From Gnetum montanum (taxonomy: Eukaryota; Streptophyta; Gnetopsida; Gnetales; Gnetaceae), in the NCBI GenBank assembly GCA_015680685.1, contig MNCI01002795.1, positions 217,326-255,139 of the forward strand: a stretch of DNA of 37,814 bases, written 5' to 3'. The position numbers and the translations under genes are program-made. Positions 1-10,429 of this stretch are shown one piece after another. The notes beneath the pieces are model-generated. The model did not search any database. It saw only the letters and a program-made list of their open reading frames with translations, and was not told the DNA's origin. Each line of letters opens with the position of its first letter. Positions within the stretch are counted from its first letter, which is position 1.

Positions 1-1930
1 TTGGTGGTGACATATGGTAGAGGAAAGTATGAGAATATTGAGGATGTCATAGAGGATAAGAGGTTTAAGATGGTGATCCCACAAGGGATGTTGTGGGTCA
101 ATGATATTTAAGAGAGTGATAGTAGTGATTTGAGGTAGAGGAAGTATAACCATATGGAGAAACAAGTTGTTGAACATAGTAGTCATACAGGTAAAGTTGG
201 CAATAAGGGTATTGTTGGTTTGTTGATGGCATCCCCCACGACTATGGGTTTTTCCACTATGATTGATAGTAATGTTGAGGTTGATAAGACATCCCATTGA
301 AATAGTATGGTTGGTGGTAGGATTATCTATAATTACCTTGTGAGTAAGGTAATTTCCTAGGCATTTTCTTTTTTATGAACTTGGGATTCAAAGTAAAAGC
401 CCCAAACTCTTGTAGATGTAACATAACTAGGCAATAGCCCTTTGGATTGTTATATTGGCAGATGCCACATCCATCATCCTCTTTTGTGGTTGAGTCTATA
501 GCCTCTTCTACTGCAACTATTTTTCCTTTTTGCTGGTAAGCGTTCCTACCTACTTCTTTGTTCTTTTTGCTCTTCTTGTTTTGATCAGTTGATTTGTTTT
601 CTGCCACTTTCTCCTCTATGGTTTTCACGTAGGTTGTGACTTTTTCATTCATCAACTCCCATATCTTATCTATCCTTGCTTTACGCTTAGTAATAGACTT
701 TTGTATTGGTAAGGTTTGTTATGAAATCACCTCATCAAGAGCTACCTCTTTTTCCTCATCATAGATATGGACTTCTTTCATTTGAAGAGTTGGATCCTAG
801 TTATATTCCTCTACATTTCCTCGTTTACATAGCTCTCCTTCTTATTTTTCCACTTGTTCAATTAGCTTTTTTATTTGATGGGATTTCAATTCAAATAATA
901 AAACTTGAGCATAAATCCCAAGGGTCTCTCTTGTTTGGTTACAAAGTTCATCTATGATGTGGAAAGGTACTCTTTTTGAGAAAACCCATGGCCTGGACAT
1001 CTACGTAGAAGAGAATAATATTTATCCAAACCCATATCTAAGGTTTCATGATTTCCTTGATTCCACCCTTGGATTTTTTTCTTATATTGAATACTCTCTC
1101 ATAGGTTTGGTATTTCTTGTTGAAGAGTTCAAGCATTATGAATCATCGGTAGATTGAATCTAGCTCTAATGATTTATACCAACTTTTAGCTTCATCTATT
1201 AGTGTGCTAGGAAAGAGCTTAAGCTTTTGTCACTCACTCTTGATGTTCTACAAGGTGCAGGCATCATGAAAGGATTGCAAGTGATGTTGTGGATCAGAGT
1301 TATAGCCTTCTACAAATTTAGGGATGTTATTCATATTAAGTCTTTTGATGCAACTTTTCCTTTGATGCCTATGAGGTATCTAACTACCTCCATTATTTGC
1401 ATCATGCTCCTAGTAGCCAATAAGGGTTCATCATCATTAGAAATGTCATCGTAATGATTTCTATCTCTATTTATCTAATTTTGATGATCTTACCTAAGCT
1501 TACTTTGATGTCTTTGATTTTGCCCTTGGGTTCAATTTCTATCTTTATCTTGACCTTATAGTGGAGCTTGATCTCTATACCTATGTTCATCTTCATCAGA
1601 ACTAGATGTAGAAGTGGAAGAAAAAGATGAGAAACTAGGAGAATCACCATGGCTCCTATAGTTCTCCCCATGGTCCCTTGATTTATCTTTTCTAAGTTTG
1701 GAGGAGGTCCTAGACCTTGAGGTCCTCCTTGTTCTAGGACTTACTCCATCTCCTCTAGGATTGTCTACGTTAGTTGAATGTAGTCTTTGAGTGCAGTAAG
1801 GGTCTAAATAAGCATAGGAAACTCCTACTTGTGGTTGTTTACTCTAGTTTTTCTTAGTATAGATCCTATCATTTCTCCTATTAATGTTTTCATCATATGA
1901 TGCATTATTGGTCCTATTTTAAGAAGACAT
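1..1930 (-). pseudogene. Gag remnant of element D
   Basis: The start codon at 1930 opens with MSS, like the Gag starts of A (MSSSSH) and C (MSSSH). Compared with A it lacks roughly the first 130 residues after the start. It goes directly into an Arg/Ser/Asp/His-rich tract, then the conserved DEPLLATRSM block, the Gag core (KYYSLLRRCPGHGF, about 1060-1000) and, near 320-650, the C-terminal Cys motif CGICQYNNPKGYC followed by LHLQEF. The His of that motif is lost (NN). The last part (about 1-300) aligns only loosely with the Pro/Tyr/Gln-rich linker before the protease in A. Several stops and frame changes make it a pseudogene. Retrotransposon Gag packages element RNA into cytoplasmic particles. 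Confidence 0.7.
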
Positions 1931-2037
1931 GTTCTTAAAGTGTTTGACTTTAAAATATTAATATTTTCTAAAAGATAAATCATTAACACTTTTATAGTGA
2001 TAATGTATGATACAACTAATCTAAATAACTAGCACCA

Positions 2038-2055
2038 TCCCTGTCAATGGAACTA
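2038..2055 (-). other. Primer-binding site of element D (degenerate, tRNA-Asp type)
   Basis: This 18-nt site is separated from the LTR by one base, the same geometry as in A and B. Read on the minus strand it is a decayed version of the TGGCGCCGTTGCCGGGGA site typical of Athila-type elements, matching about 12 of 18 bases by eye. Confidence 0.5.
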
Positions 2056-2056
2056 A

Positions 2057-2913
2057 TGATAAGCAACAAGTACCCCTATGCTCAACCATATGAATCATAA
2101 GCATTCATGCATGATCTGGTCAAATTCCATGGATGGGACTAGTTGTGGTATCTAGATTGTTAAGCATTGATCATAAGATGTTGTCTTCCAACTTAGACTA
2201 GTGGTAGCTTTGTCACATGTTGTTTAGTCTAAAGTGAGGCACAAATAATTGATGTTGTTAGGTCTTAATTATTCATAGTGATATAGATAATTGAGAATGA
2301 AATTTAGTCCTAAGTCTAAGTAATGATAGCAATGTAAATCTACTCTAGCCTAGAGTGATGAGCATCTAGTCATGGCTTATTGTACACATCTTGGGCTCAT
2401 GTAACCATTATTGGATTACCAAGTGTTATGTTATTGGGCAAACAAATCAATAACACTACTGGGATTACCAAACAATTAAACTTAAATGCTTGAAACCACT
2501 TGTACTCATTCTACTTTACTAATGAACAAGAAAGTAAAGTACTTGGAAATGTAAATGATTCAACTAAGAACTATACTATGTAAAATAGTAAAACTAAGTG
2601 AATGCTATAATGATGAAAAGCAATCTCGATCTTTATTTCCAGACATGAACTATGCCCAAGTACACTTCACTTGAATAAAGATTTTGTACAACTGCTCCAT
2701 ACCACACTGCAAGCATTCACTCTATCACTAAAACTATGACAAAAAACTATAATAATCTACCTAAGGATGGAATGAATGTTTTTTGGATCATGCCTCTAAG
2801 TGTTGTATTTATAGGCTGCACACATCCCATGATATTTTATCAACAATAATTTAGCATGTGCTACAATATTGAATAAATGACATTGTAGATATGATATCAT
2901 TGTTACAATATCA
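2057..2913 (-). repeat. 5' LTR of element D
   Basis: The left end (2057) starts TGATAAGC beside the primer site, as in the other LTRs here (TGATGAG). It shares with them a pair of ATTGGATTACC/TGGGATTACC repeats (about 2410-2470) and a minus-strand AATAAAG-type poly(A) signal near 2630. A minus-strand TATA box (TATAAATA, 2805-2813) lies in the expected place. The distal end carries GATATC/CAATATC-like short palindromic repeats (about 2850-2913), a decayed version of the arrays in LTRs A and E. The distal boundary is approximate. Confidence 0.65.
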
Positions 2914-3645
2914 TTGGTGGACAAAAATTGAATTTTTTTTGCAAACATATGCATTGAGGCATCTAGCTCAACATGGTTGTGTCGGTGTAGCCAATTGATG
3001 CTTTGACAATAGTAGATGCTTTTAATTATTTAGGTCTCATTTATATGATCAATTACATGTAGGAAAAATGCATCAAAGAAAAAATAACAAGAGGTTTCAA
3101 GGCTATTTATGCTTTCAAAAACAAGTGTAAGAATTTAGAACTCTTGGCTTGGAAGGTTAGAAAACAAACATTTCAAATTATCATTTATCCTACTATATTA
3201 TATGGATGTGTTCTTTGGGGACTTGGACTTAATATTATAACTTTTGAAAGATATTTTTCTTGAAAATGTAATATCTATCCAATAGATCCTATAGGCCTTT
3301 AAATGAAACAAAGATTTAATTTTAAATTTTAAAAAATTCCAAATTTAGCCCACCAAATCATCAAAATCATAACATTATTGATACACCAAGTTTATAGCTA
3401 TTCATCCTAATAGGAACAAAACTTATTAAAGTCTCCCTCTATCTTGGAAGGATAAATTTTAACTAGTTTTAGAATTCTTATAGCTTCATTAAAGTCTGGT
3501 TGTATTCTCTAGTTTTCTTCCATCAATGAATAGAATATTTTTACTATATAATGCTTGATGATTTTTTTTGAATAATAAAAATCCTTTTTCTAAAAAATCA
3601 TAATTGTTAAAATTTTTAAATAAAAAATAAAAACAAATTTGGTTA
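2914..3645. other. AT-rich flank between elements D and C
   Basis: This is unassigned AT-rich DNA apart from the LINE fragment at 3081-3263. It ends in GGTTA (3641-3645), the left copy of the probable target duplication of element C. No further open frame with recognisable content is seen. Confidence 0.5.
3081..3263 (+). pseudogene. LINE (non-LTR) reverse-transcriptase C-terminal fragment
   Basis: A 60-residue open stretch ending in TGA. It contains the pattern 'Y A F K N K C K N L E L', then an aliphatic run and YPTILYGCVLWG. This matches the well-known end of plant LINE-type RTs, where a Tyr-Gly-Cys/Val-x-x-Trp-Gly motif follows a Pro-x-Leu-Tyr segment. Upstream RT motifs, the endonuclease and a poly(A) tail are not seen, so it is a short remnant. 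It has no start codon of its own. The assignment rests on motif resemblance only. Confidence 0.5.
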
Positions 3646-4422
3646 TAATGAAGCATGTTTTTGTTTACTTCGATGCTGGAGCCTAGCATGTGATGTCGAA
3701 TTTCTGATGTCATGGGGTATATGCCAACCTATAAATATAGCACTTGGGCTCACAATTTTCATATCAATTTTTGTCATAGTAGTAAAGCTCTTGCAATTTG
3801 TTTTTCCCAAAATTAGAATATTTTTTGAGTGCCCATAGCAAGAGTCTAAGTGTGTACAGATCTTTGTTCGAACAATGATGTACTTGAGCGTAGCAGTGTG
3901 ATGGAAATAAAAATAAAATCTTTTGACAATTCTTACAACACTAAGAATAGATTGATATTTCCTTTAATGCACTTTACTTTCATGCACTTTACTTAAGCAT
4001 TTAATTTCTAGTTGTTAATGAACATAAGCATGATCACTTTGAGCATACATATAGTGTTTGGTAACCTAACAATGCTTAACGTTTGGTAGTCCAATAAAAC
4101 TATATGTGTTCAAGATGTGTCCAGGAAAGTGGGATGGGTACTTGTGTTAGGCTAGCTAGGCAGTGAATGAATGAGATCTTAAATTACTCTACCTTTCATT
4201 CTTGTTGTAGGTAATTAAATTTATAATACATAAAATAATAAAAATCATGTATCGAGCTTCACAAGTATAGTTGGGAAGACAACAAATGTTCTCAATGCCC
4301 ATATCACTTCCTAGAGGAACTAGTGCACTAGAGAACTATAGTTCTATGAACTTTAACTGGATCGTGCATAAATGCCTTAGTGATTCGTATGGTTGGGCAT
4401 AGAGATAACTCACCACTCATCA
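3646..4422 (+). repeat. 5' LTR of element C
   Basis: About 777 bp, ending CACTCATCA directly before the primer site. It begins TAATGAAGCATG, with the original TG terminus changed to TA; the 3' LTR still has TGATGAAGC. A TATA box CCTATAAATA lies at 3728-3737, and an AATAAA-rich stretch near 3907-3917 could serve as the poly(A) signal. Its 3' end is the reverse complement of the TGATGAGTGG start of LTRs A and E, showing one related LTR family in opposite orientation. Confidence 0.85.
3728..3737 (+). promoter_or_regulatory. TATA box in the 5' LTR of element C
   Basis: CCTATAAATA is preserved identically at the matching place in the 3' LTR (about 12570-12579). It sits in the 5' part of the LTR, where the U3 promoter is expected to direct transcription of the element. 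Confidence 0.55.
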
Positions 4423-4423
4423 T

Positions 4424-4441
4424 TGGCATTGTTGCTAGGGA
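4424..4441 (+). other. Primer-binding site of element C (tRNA-Asp type)
   Basis: TGGCATTGTTGCTAGGGA begins one base after the 5' LTR. It matches the plant tRNA-Asp site TGGCGCCGTTGCCGGGGA at most positions. The differences are mainly C-to-T or G-to-A, consistent with deamination. This is where minus-strand DNA synthesis would start. Confidence 0.75.
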
Positions 4442-4573
4442 CCTTTTGGTTGTTTTGTGTGCTATTTAGGATTTAGTGGAAATTATTAAAAAATTTTGGA
4501 ATGAACCTATCATATTTTATAATGATTACAACAAAATTTAAAAGCACACTACATTTATATCATCTAATTGAAA

Positions 4574-6560
4574 ATGTCTTCTTCTCACAGGAGTGCTTCT
4601 TTGCCCAAGTCTAATGGAGTTCATCAGCTGGTGCCTTAGCAATATTGAGTGGTATATACTCATCTTGATAAGTATGTACCCAATTTCACCTTTATCCTAC
4701 ATTAGGATGAACAACTGTAGTGGTGTGACATTGAGGGTAACATTGTGTTACTACTTGATTGATCTGTTCTTGCAATGCTTCAACAAATGCTTATATAATG
4801 GGGTCTCTAGGAACTTTATGCTAAGTACATTATGCAAGATACTAATCCCAGGGATTATCGTCTCACTAAGGCACAATGTCTATTAAATCGATAGCTAGAG
4901 CAAAATTATGAATTTGTGAAGGGAAAAAGATTTAATGATTCCCCATTCTTGATATACTAAAAAGATGGTGTGGAACCTTTCTCTGAGGACTTTTCATTCA
5001 GTGAGATGCCCCTCTTTGACTTCGATGAAGGAGGTCAAAATGAAAACTTGCAATCCATGATTCATAATCTTGGTTCTAGTAAGAATGGATCTAATGACAA
5101 AGAAGGAACCAAAGAGGTAAGTCAAGGTAGGGATGTAGATAAGAAACAAGATCATTATCATGGCCATGACCACCAAAGAGGTGGTAGTAGGCACTGTGAT
5201 GGTGCTAGTCCTCCTTTGTCTTCACCTTCATCATCATCATCATCTTCTTTTGGCTTTGATCATAACTACATGTGGCAAGACCATGATGGAAGTGACTCAA
5301 ATGACTAATAGAATCGAGATGACTAGAGGGATCATTGGAAAAGGTAAAATCAAGGGCATAAACATTCAAGAGAGGCACATTACCATGAACGAAGGGGTAG
5401 TAGAGGGCATTGTAGGCACTATAACTAGTGCCTTGATGAGCCTTTGCTTGCTACCTAAAGTATGCTTAATATCGTAGAGGTAGTACGAATTCTAACAAGG
5501 CACTTGAAGGAAAGTTGGATCAAAAGGCTAGATATGAACAATACCCCTAGGTTTGAAGGGGAATATAACCTAGATTTGCAGAACCATCTCCAAACTTTTG
5601 AAGATGCATGTGCATTATAAAATATAGAAAATGAGTGGAAAAAACTTAAGTTGTTCCCAAGGACACTCATCAAAGAAGTAGAAAATTGGTACTGGTCCTA
5701 GGAACCAAAATCTAGTAGATGATGGAGTACTACGCTTGAATTGTTTAATGCTAAATATCAAACATACTCTAGAGTGTCCAACTTGAGAAGGCAAATCCAA
5801 GGATGGAAACAAGGAACACATAAATCCTTAGATGTCATCATTGGTTGATATTATTCCTTAATGCACAAATGTCCTAGCCATGGTTATTCTCAACTGGATC
5901 AACTTCGCCACATTGTAGATGAGGTTCGATCTAAAACAAGGAGAACCATTGGTGTAAATGCCCAAGGATGACTATCAGAATTAAGCATCCATTAGATACA
6001 AAGACTAATCAAGTAGGTAGCTAAAGATGAGGGTGAATTAAGAAAAATAGAGAGTGTAGAAGAATATAACCATGATCCTTCCATTTGCAAGAGGGAGGTT
6101 TGATTCTATGACAGTGAAGGAGAATCTGCACCTGATGAGGTGGTGAATAGGAAAACATTGCCACTCCAAAAATTTCAATCTAAAATTATGGCTAAGGTTG
6201 ATCAGTTATGGGACTCCATGGATAGTAGATTTTAAGTTATTCTAAAAATTGTTGAAGAATCCAAAGAATGAGGTAGTGATCGTGAGTGCAGGAGGCGCAA
6301 AGAAGTTGAATTTTCCTATCAAAAAGATACAAGTAAGATTACTACAATGGAAGAAGTTGTGAAAAGTGAATCAAATGATGATGATGGATGTAACATCTGC
6401 TAGTATGAACATCCTTAGGAATGTTGCCCCATAGTGTCACTTTTATAGGAGTCCAGGGTGTATACTTTGAATCCATGACTAACACAAAGATAAACATCCA
6501 AAAGATTACCTTATCCTGAAGGTAATTTTAGGTAGTTCCATTAACAATAGTAATATTATA
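4574..6560 (+). pseudogene. Gag of element C (degenerate)
   Basis: The start at 4574 (MSSSHRS) matches A's MSSSSHKS. One frame can be followed from here through gag into protease. The order is: an N-terminal region resembling A (YVPNFTFILH), a Glu/Asp- and His/Ser-rich tract (about 4970-5300), the DEPLLAT block (about 5435), the Gag core (5510-5960; FEGEYN, LKLFPRTLIKE, WYW, YQTYSRVSNLRRQIQGWKQG), a Glu-rich stretch, and the C-terminal Cys motif near 6390-6430 (CNIC-x-YEHP-x-ECCP). The frame holds, but many TAG/TGA codons interrupt it. At several of these A has CAG or CGA, so C-to-T change explains them. Gag forms the particle that carries element RNA. Confidence 0.8.
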
Positions 6561-7111
6561 CAAGTGGAACTCCATTGTAACCCTATAAGCAGTATTAACA
6601 ATGACAATAATCACAATCATGGGTGCTGGCACCACCAAGGTAACAATACCCTTACAAATAACCTGATCCATATGGGTACTACATTTAGCAATCCCTGTCT
6701 CCACGTGACTTCTCCATTCATGTTTCTACTTTTCAATCTCATTACCACTTTTCTAATTATTATCAAACTCATTCTCCGCATGAAAGAAGGGATGCAACCT
6801 TTTATCTTTATCCTCCTCTTATCCCTACACATGTTTCTCCTCTAACTTCACAGCTACCACTTGCTCCATTTATGTAGGGTGAACTACTAGCTCAACTAAA
6901 ATAACACAATGGTACTAGGGCTATTAATCTATAACTGGTTCATCAACTAAGTGGGTTGGAGACTCGATTAAAGAAAATATCTTTCTTTTGACTATGTAGT
7001 CCACCTAAGCCCGCAATTACACCTCCAGTTGACAACCCTATTCCTCCATCTACCTCTATATCAAATTCCTTCAAGTCTCCTTCAAACCAAAATTCACCTA
7101 AGATCCATACT

Positions 7112-7315
7112 ATGATGCTTACTCACACTGTATCTGATTGGATTCGTGCTGAAAATGTTCTTAGGAAATTAGCCAATCTTGGACGTCCTCTTATTTATTT
7201 GTAGATTTTTGGGAATGAACCATGCAAAGCTCTTCTTAATTTAGGTTTTGGTGCCAATCTGAAACTCTGAGCTATGAAACAAGCATCTATCTTTGCATGC
7301 AAGAAGTGTGCACTA
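7112..7315 (+). pseudogene. Aspartic protease remnant of element C (internally deleted)
   Basis: MLTHTVSDWI at 7115 matches A's MLTHIVTDWI, in the same frame as gag. The active-site block reads ALLNLGFGANL where A has ALLDLGSRVNL, so the catalytic Asp is Asn and the Ser is Phe. After about 7260 the sequence jumps to what corresponds in A to the last residues before the protease stop. About 330 bp, most of the enzyme's C-terminal half, are missing. Retroviral-type proteases cut Gag-Pol and need Asp, so this copy is dead twice over. Confidence 0.75.
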
Positions 7316-7446
7316 GTAGAAATTTAAAGGTGTTTGTACACAGTAGCCACAAAATAGAAGGGCACCCAGTGGTTGACTGCTAATTCTAAGAGTAGCACAC
7401 TTTGCATGGAACTAACTAAGAGCATGACATGTGCATGTCATAGGCA

Positions 7447-8640
7447 TGGATGAACTAGAGCAAGTTTATCACCAACTCTCTGATGATGCAAGTGATGATA
7501 CCTACTAGGAAGAGTTGGAAATTCCTGAAAAATTTAAGCAAGAGCACCTTGAACTAAAAATGCTACTAGCCAGAATGGAATATGTGTTTTTAATAAATGG
7601 GAAGCTAGTCATAATCAATGCAAATCCTTTTTTAGAGTAAAAAAAGATGTTGTTGAATGTGGTTGAAAAATGGTCAATAGCTTTTTCTTGGTCATATTCT
7701 AAACTCACAAGAATTGATCTTAGGATATGCTAGCTTTGCATCTACACTGATTCGACCATAAAGCTAAAGAGATAGCCACAAAGGTAATTGAACCCCAAAT
7801 TGAAGTAGATGGTCAAAGAGGAGATCAAACAACTCCTCAATGTAGGGTTCATTTATTCTATTACGAATAGTGAGTGGGTTAGTCCACTCATGATTGTGCC
7901 AAAGAAAGGAAGCAAGTGGTAGGTCTACATCGATTTTAGGCTACTGAATATGACAACATTCAAGGACCATTTTCCATTACCATTTGTTGATTAGGTGTTA
8001 AACACAATATCTAGGCATTGCTACTATTGTTTTCTAGATGGTTATAATCAAATTCAAATTTCACCAGAGGACTACGCAAAGACAACATTCATGAGTTCTT
8101 GGGGAACTTTTTCATATCACAAGATGCCATTTGATTTGTGCAATGCTCCTGCTACATTCCAACGTCTGGTTCTAAGCATTTTTCAATAGCATATTGGTAG
8201 TGGTGTGGAAGTCTTCATGGATGAATTCTCCACCTATAAATCTACATTTGAGTAAACCCTGGATCACCTTGAGTAAGTGCTAAAACAATGTGTTGAAACC
8301 AACTTGCGACTCAATTGGCAGAAGAGTCATCTAATGGTCTGAGAGGATGTTATGTTGGGCATAAAACTGCACAAGTGAAATTGAGGTAGACCTTAAGAAA
8401 ATAAAGGTCATCCAAGGAATAACCCATCAGCTAGAAATTGTTAAAGATGTTCAATCATTCCTTGGACATACTGGCTACTACCGGCGATTCATAGAGAATT
8501 TCTCTAAGATCGCAAAATCGTTGGTAGAGCTAACAAAGAAATATGCTTCATTTGTTTGGATTGAAGAATGTGAAAAAGCATTTCAACAAGGAAAAGAGAA
8601 ATTTGTGGAAACTCCAGTTTTATAAGCACTCGACTAGTCC
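7447..8640 (+). pseudogene. Reverse transcriptase of element C (degenerate)
   Basis: A linker (MDELEQVYHQL, EELEIPEKFK) precedes the RT core from about 7800: EWVSPLMIVPKKG, VYIDFRLLN, DHFPLPFVD, CYYCFLDGYNQI, TFMSSWGTFSYHKMPF, LCNAPATFQR. The catalytic box reads VFMDEFS where VFMDDFS is expected (about 8212-8235), so the second Asp is Glu. The thumb/connection region follows (VQSFLGHTGYYRRFIENFS, about 8450-8510). Several in-frame stops occur. RT copies element RNA into DNA inside the particle. A and B lack this whole region. Confidence 0.88.
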
Positions 8641-9012
8641 AGATCATTTCATGTTATGAAGAATGCATCAAATTATTCTCTGGGAGCCATGCTTATGTAG
8701 ATGGATGACAAGAAACATCCATATTACATCCACTGTGCTAGCTAAAGCATTGTGGGTGCACAACTGAACTACACCACTATAGAAAAAGAACTGATCGTAG
8801 TGGTGTTTTCTCTAGAAAAGTTCAAGCATTATGTGCTTGGATACACAATATTTGTGCACACTAACCATAGTGCCATCCACTTTCTAATGAACAAGCCAAT
8901 GGTAAGCCCCTGTATCATATGGTGGCTGGTGATCTTACAGGAATTCGATCTTATGATGGTAGATCAAAAGAACACTGAGAATGTGATTGCTAATCACTTA
9001 TCTCAGTTATGA
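8641..9012 (+). pseudogene. RNase H domain of element C (degenerate)
   Basis: It follows RT directly: FHVMKNASNYSLGAML, then QLNYTTIEKELIVVVFSLEKFKHY in two blocks, VHTNHSAIHFLMNK, and the end VIANHLSQL with a stop at 9010-9012. The first catalytic Asp, normally in a CDASDY-type motif, is Asn (AAT), and the Asp of the TDHSA motif is also Asn (AAC). The Glu of IEKEL is kept. The enzyme, which removes RNA from the hybrid during reverse transcription, would be inactive. There are in-frame stops near 8698 and 8743. Confidence 0.82.
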
Positions 9013-9179
9013 TGGGACAACAAAGAGGAAGAAAGCCGACTATCTAATATATTTCCTAATAAACTCCTCTTTGTTGGGGTCATAGCTAAATAATTGCCCA
9101 ATGAGCCTAATTGGTATGATGGCATTCTCATCTATATTCTCATCTAAGAGATGCCAGAAGCGTTGGACCTCAAAAGAAA

Positions 9180-10360
9180 TAAGAGTTTCTTCATCAAGTA
9201 AAACACTTCATGGAGATCAACAGACACCTCTATAAGGTGTGCACTGATGGCCTGGTTCGTTGGCGTGTCCCTGATGTCGATCAACTACATGTTCTCTAGG
9301 ACACTCATGAAGGTCCTTGTGGAGGACGCTATGCTGGGAGATGCACGACCATTAAAATCCTAATGGTAGGGTATTATTGGCCAATAAGCTTTAGGGATGC
9401 TCATCCTTACATCTACTCTTGTGAATGATGCCAACAAGATGGTGGAATGATTACTCGAATGGAGAAACCTCAACAATGGATTCAACCATTGGAAACCTTC
9501 GACATTTGGGGCATTAATTTCATGGATCCCATCACACCCATGTCAAATGGAAAGGCATACATCATAGTTGTTGTTGACTATTGTACAAAATGGGTAGAAG
9601 CAGTAGCTATCATTGACTGTATATCTTCTACTACTACTTGGTTTATACAACAAAATGTTGTAAAAAAGTTTGGTGTGCCATGTGCATTAATTTCTGATAA
9701 TGGAACTCACTTTATAGGCACTATTTGAAGGAAGCTCATGCAATGCTTGGGGGTTGAACATAAAATCACAACACTCTACCACCTCCAAGACAATGGTCTA
9801 TCTAAGGTTACCAATAGGAAAATCACAAGGATTCTAATAAGAACTATTAGCAAATATAGGAAATACTAGAGCACAAAACTCAATGATGCCCTTTGGGCCT
9901 ACCACTCAACATAGAAACTTCTTATAGGTTACTCTCCCTATGAGCTCATGTATGGGAAATTACCAATACTTCCTATTCAATTTGAGCTTTGTACACTTTC
10001 AACAACATGTGACCTCAACCTTGACTTGAGTCTAGCCCAAAAAGAAAAACTAATGAATCTCAACTTGCTAGATGAAAATTGATTGGTGGCCCTATCATCC
10101 AATGAGTTGCACAAGGCCTACAACTAAAAGCACAATGTTCTCAAAATTAGAAAAGTCAAATTTTAATAGGGAGATAAGGTTCTCTACTGGAACCCCACAC
10201 ACGTACTTCAATGAATTAAGTTTGAAACATTGTGGGAAGGACCTTACATCATTTACGAGAATTTTTCTTCTAGGGCCATAATGATCTACAAACCTAAGAG
10301 CCCAAACAAGAAATAGCTAGTAAACATACAACAAGTCAAACCTTTCCACAAGCATAAGTC
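9180..10360 (+). pseudogene. Integrase of element C (degenerate)
   Basis: The N-terminal zinc-binding region (about 9300-9435) reads THEGPCGGRYAGR, YYWPISFRDAH, CE-stop-CQQ. The second zinc His is Arg and one stop falls between the two Cys. In the catalytic core the first Asp is Asn (WGINFMDP), the second Asp is kept (ISDNGTHF), and the Glu of the usual NGQAEVSNREI motif is Lys (NGLSKVTNRKI). The C-terminal part contains WAYHST, SPYELMYGK and a degraded WEGPYIIYE block, with no chromodomain. Two of three DDE residues are lost. Integrase would insert the DNA copy into the genome. Confidence 0.85.
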
Positions 10361-10429
10361 ATCTAATACAACAAATGCCTCATTGGATGGACAACCACGC
10401 TCCATATTTCAGATTTCCTTCTTTTAGTG

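Larger units (their letters stand above)
1..2913 (-). mobile_element. Element D: partial Athila/Tat-like LTR retrotransposon (5' part)
   Basis: Only the 5' portion is in the window: 5' LTR (2057-2913), an 18-nt primer-binding site (2038-2055) and a gag remnant down to base 1. The rest lies to the left of the window. The order LTR, 1-nt spacer, primer site, gag on the minus strand matches elements A and B, and the Gag keeps the family's conserved blocks. It is the most diverged copy here: the primer site matches only about 12 of 18 bases of a plant tRNA-Asp type site, and gag has many stops and shifts. The outer LTR end at 2913 is inferred by length and by a terminal TCA. No target duplication can be checked. 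Confidence 0.75.

Noticed and set aside
3489-3713. 74-codon minus-strand open frame
   Set aside because: It crosses the left boundary of element C's 5' LTR and is AT-rich random sequence.
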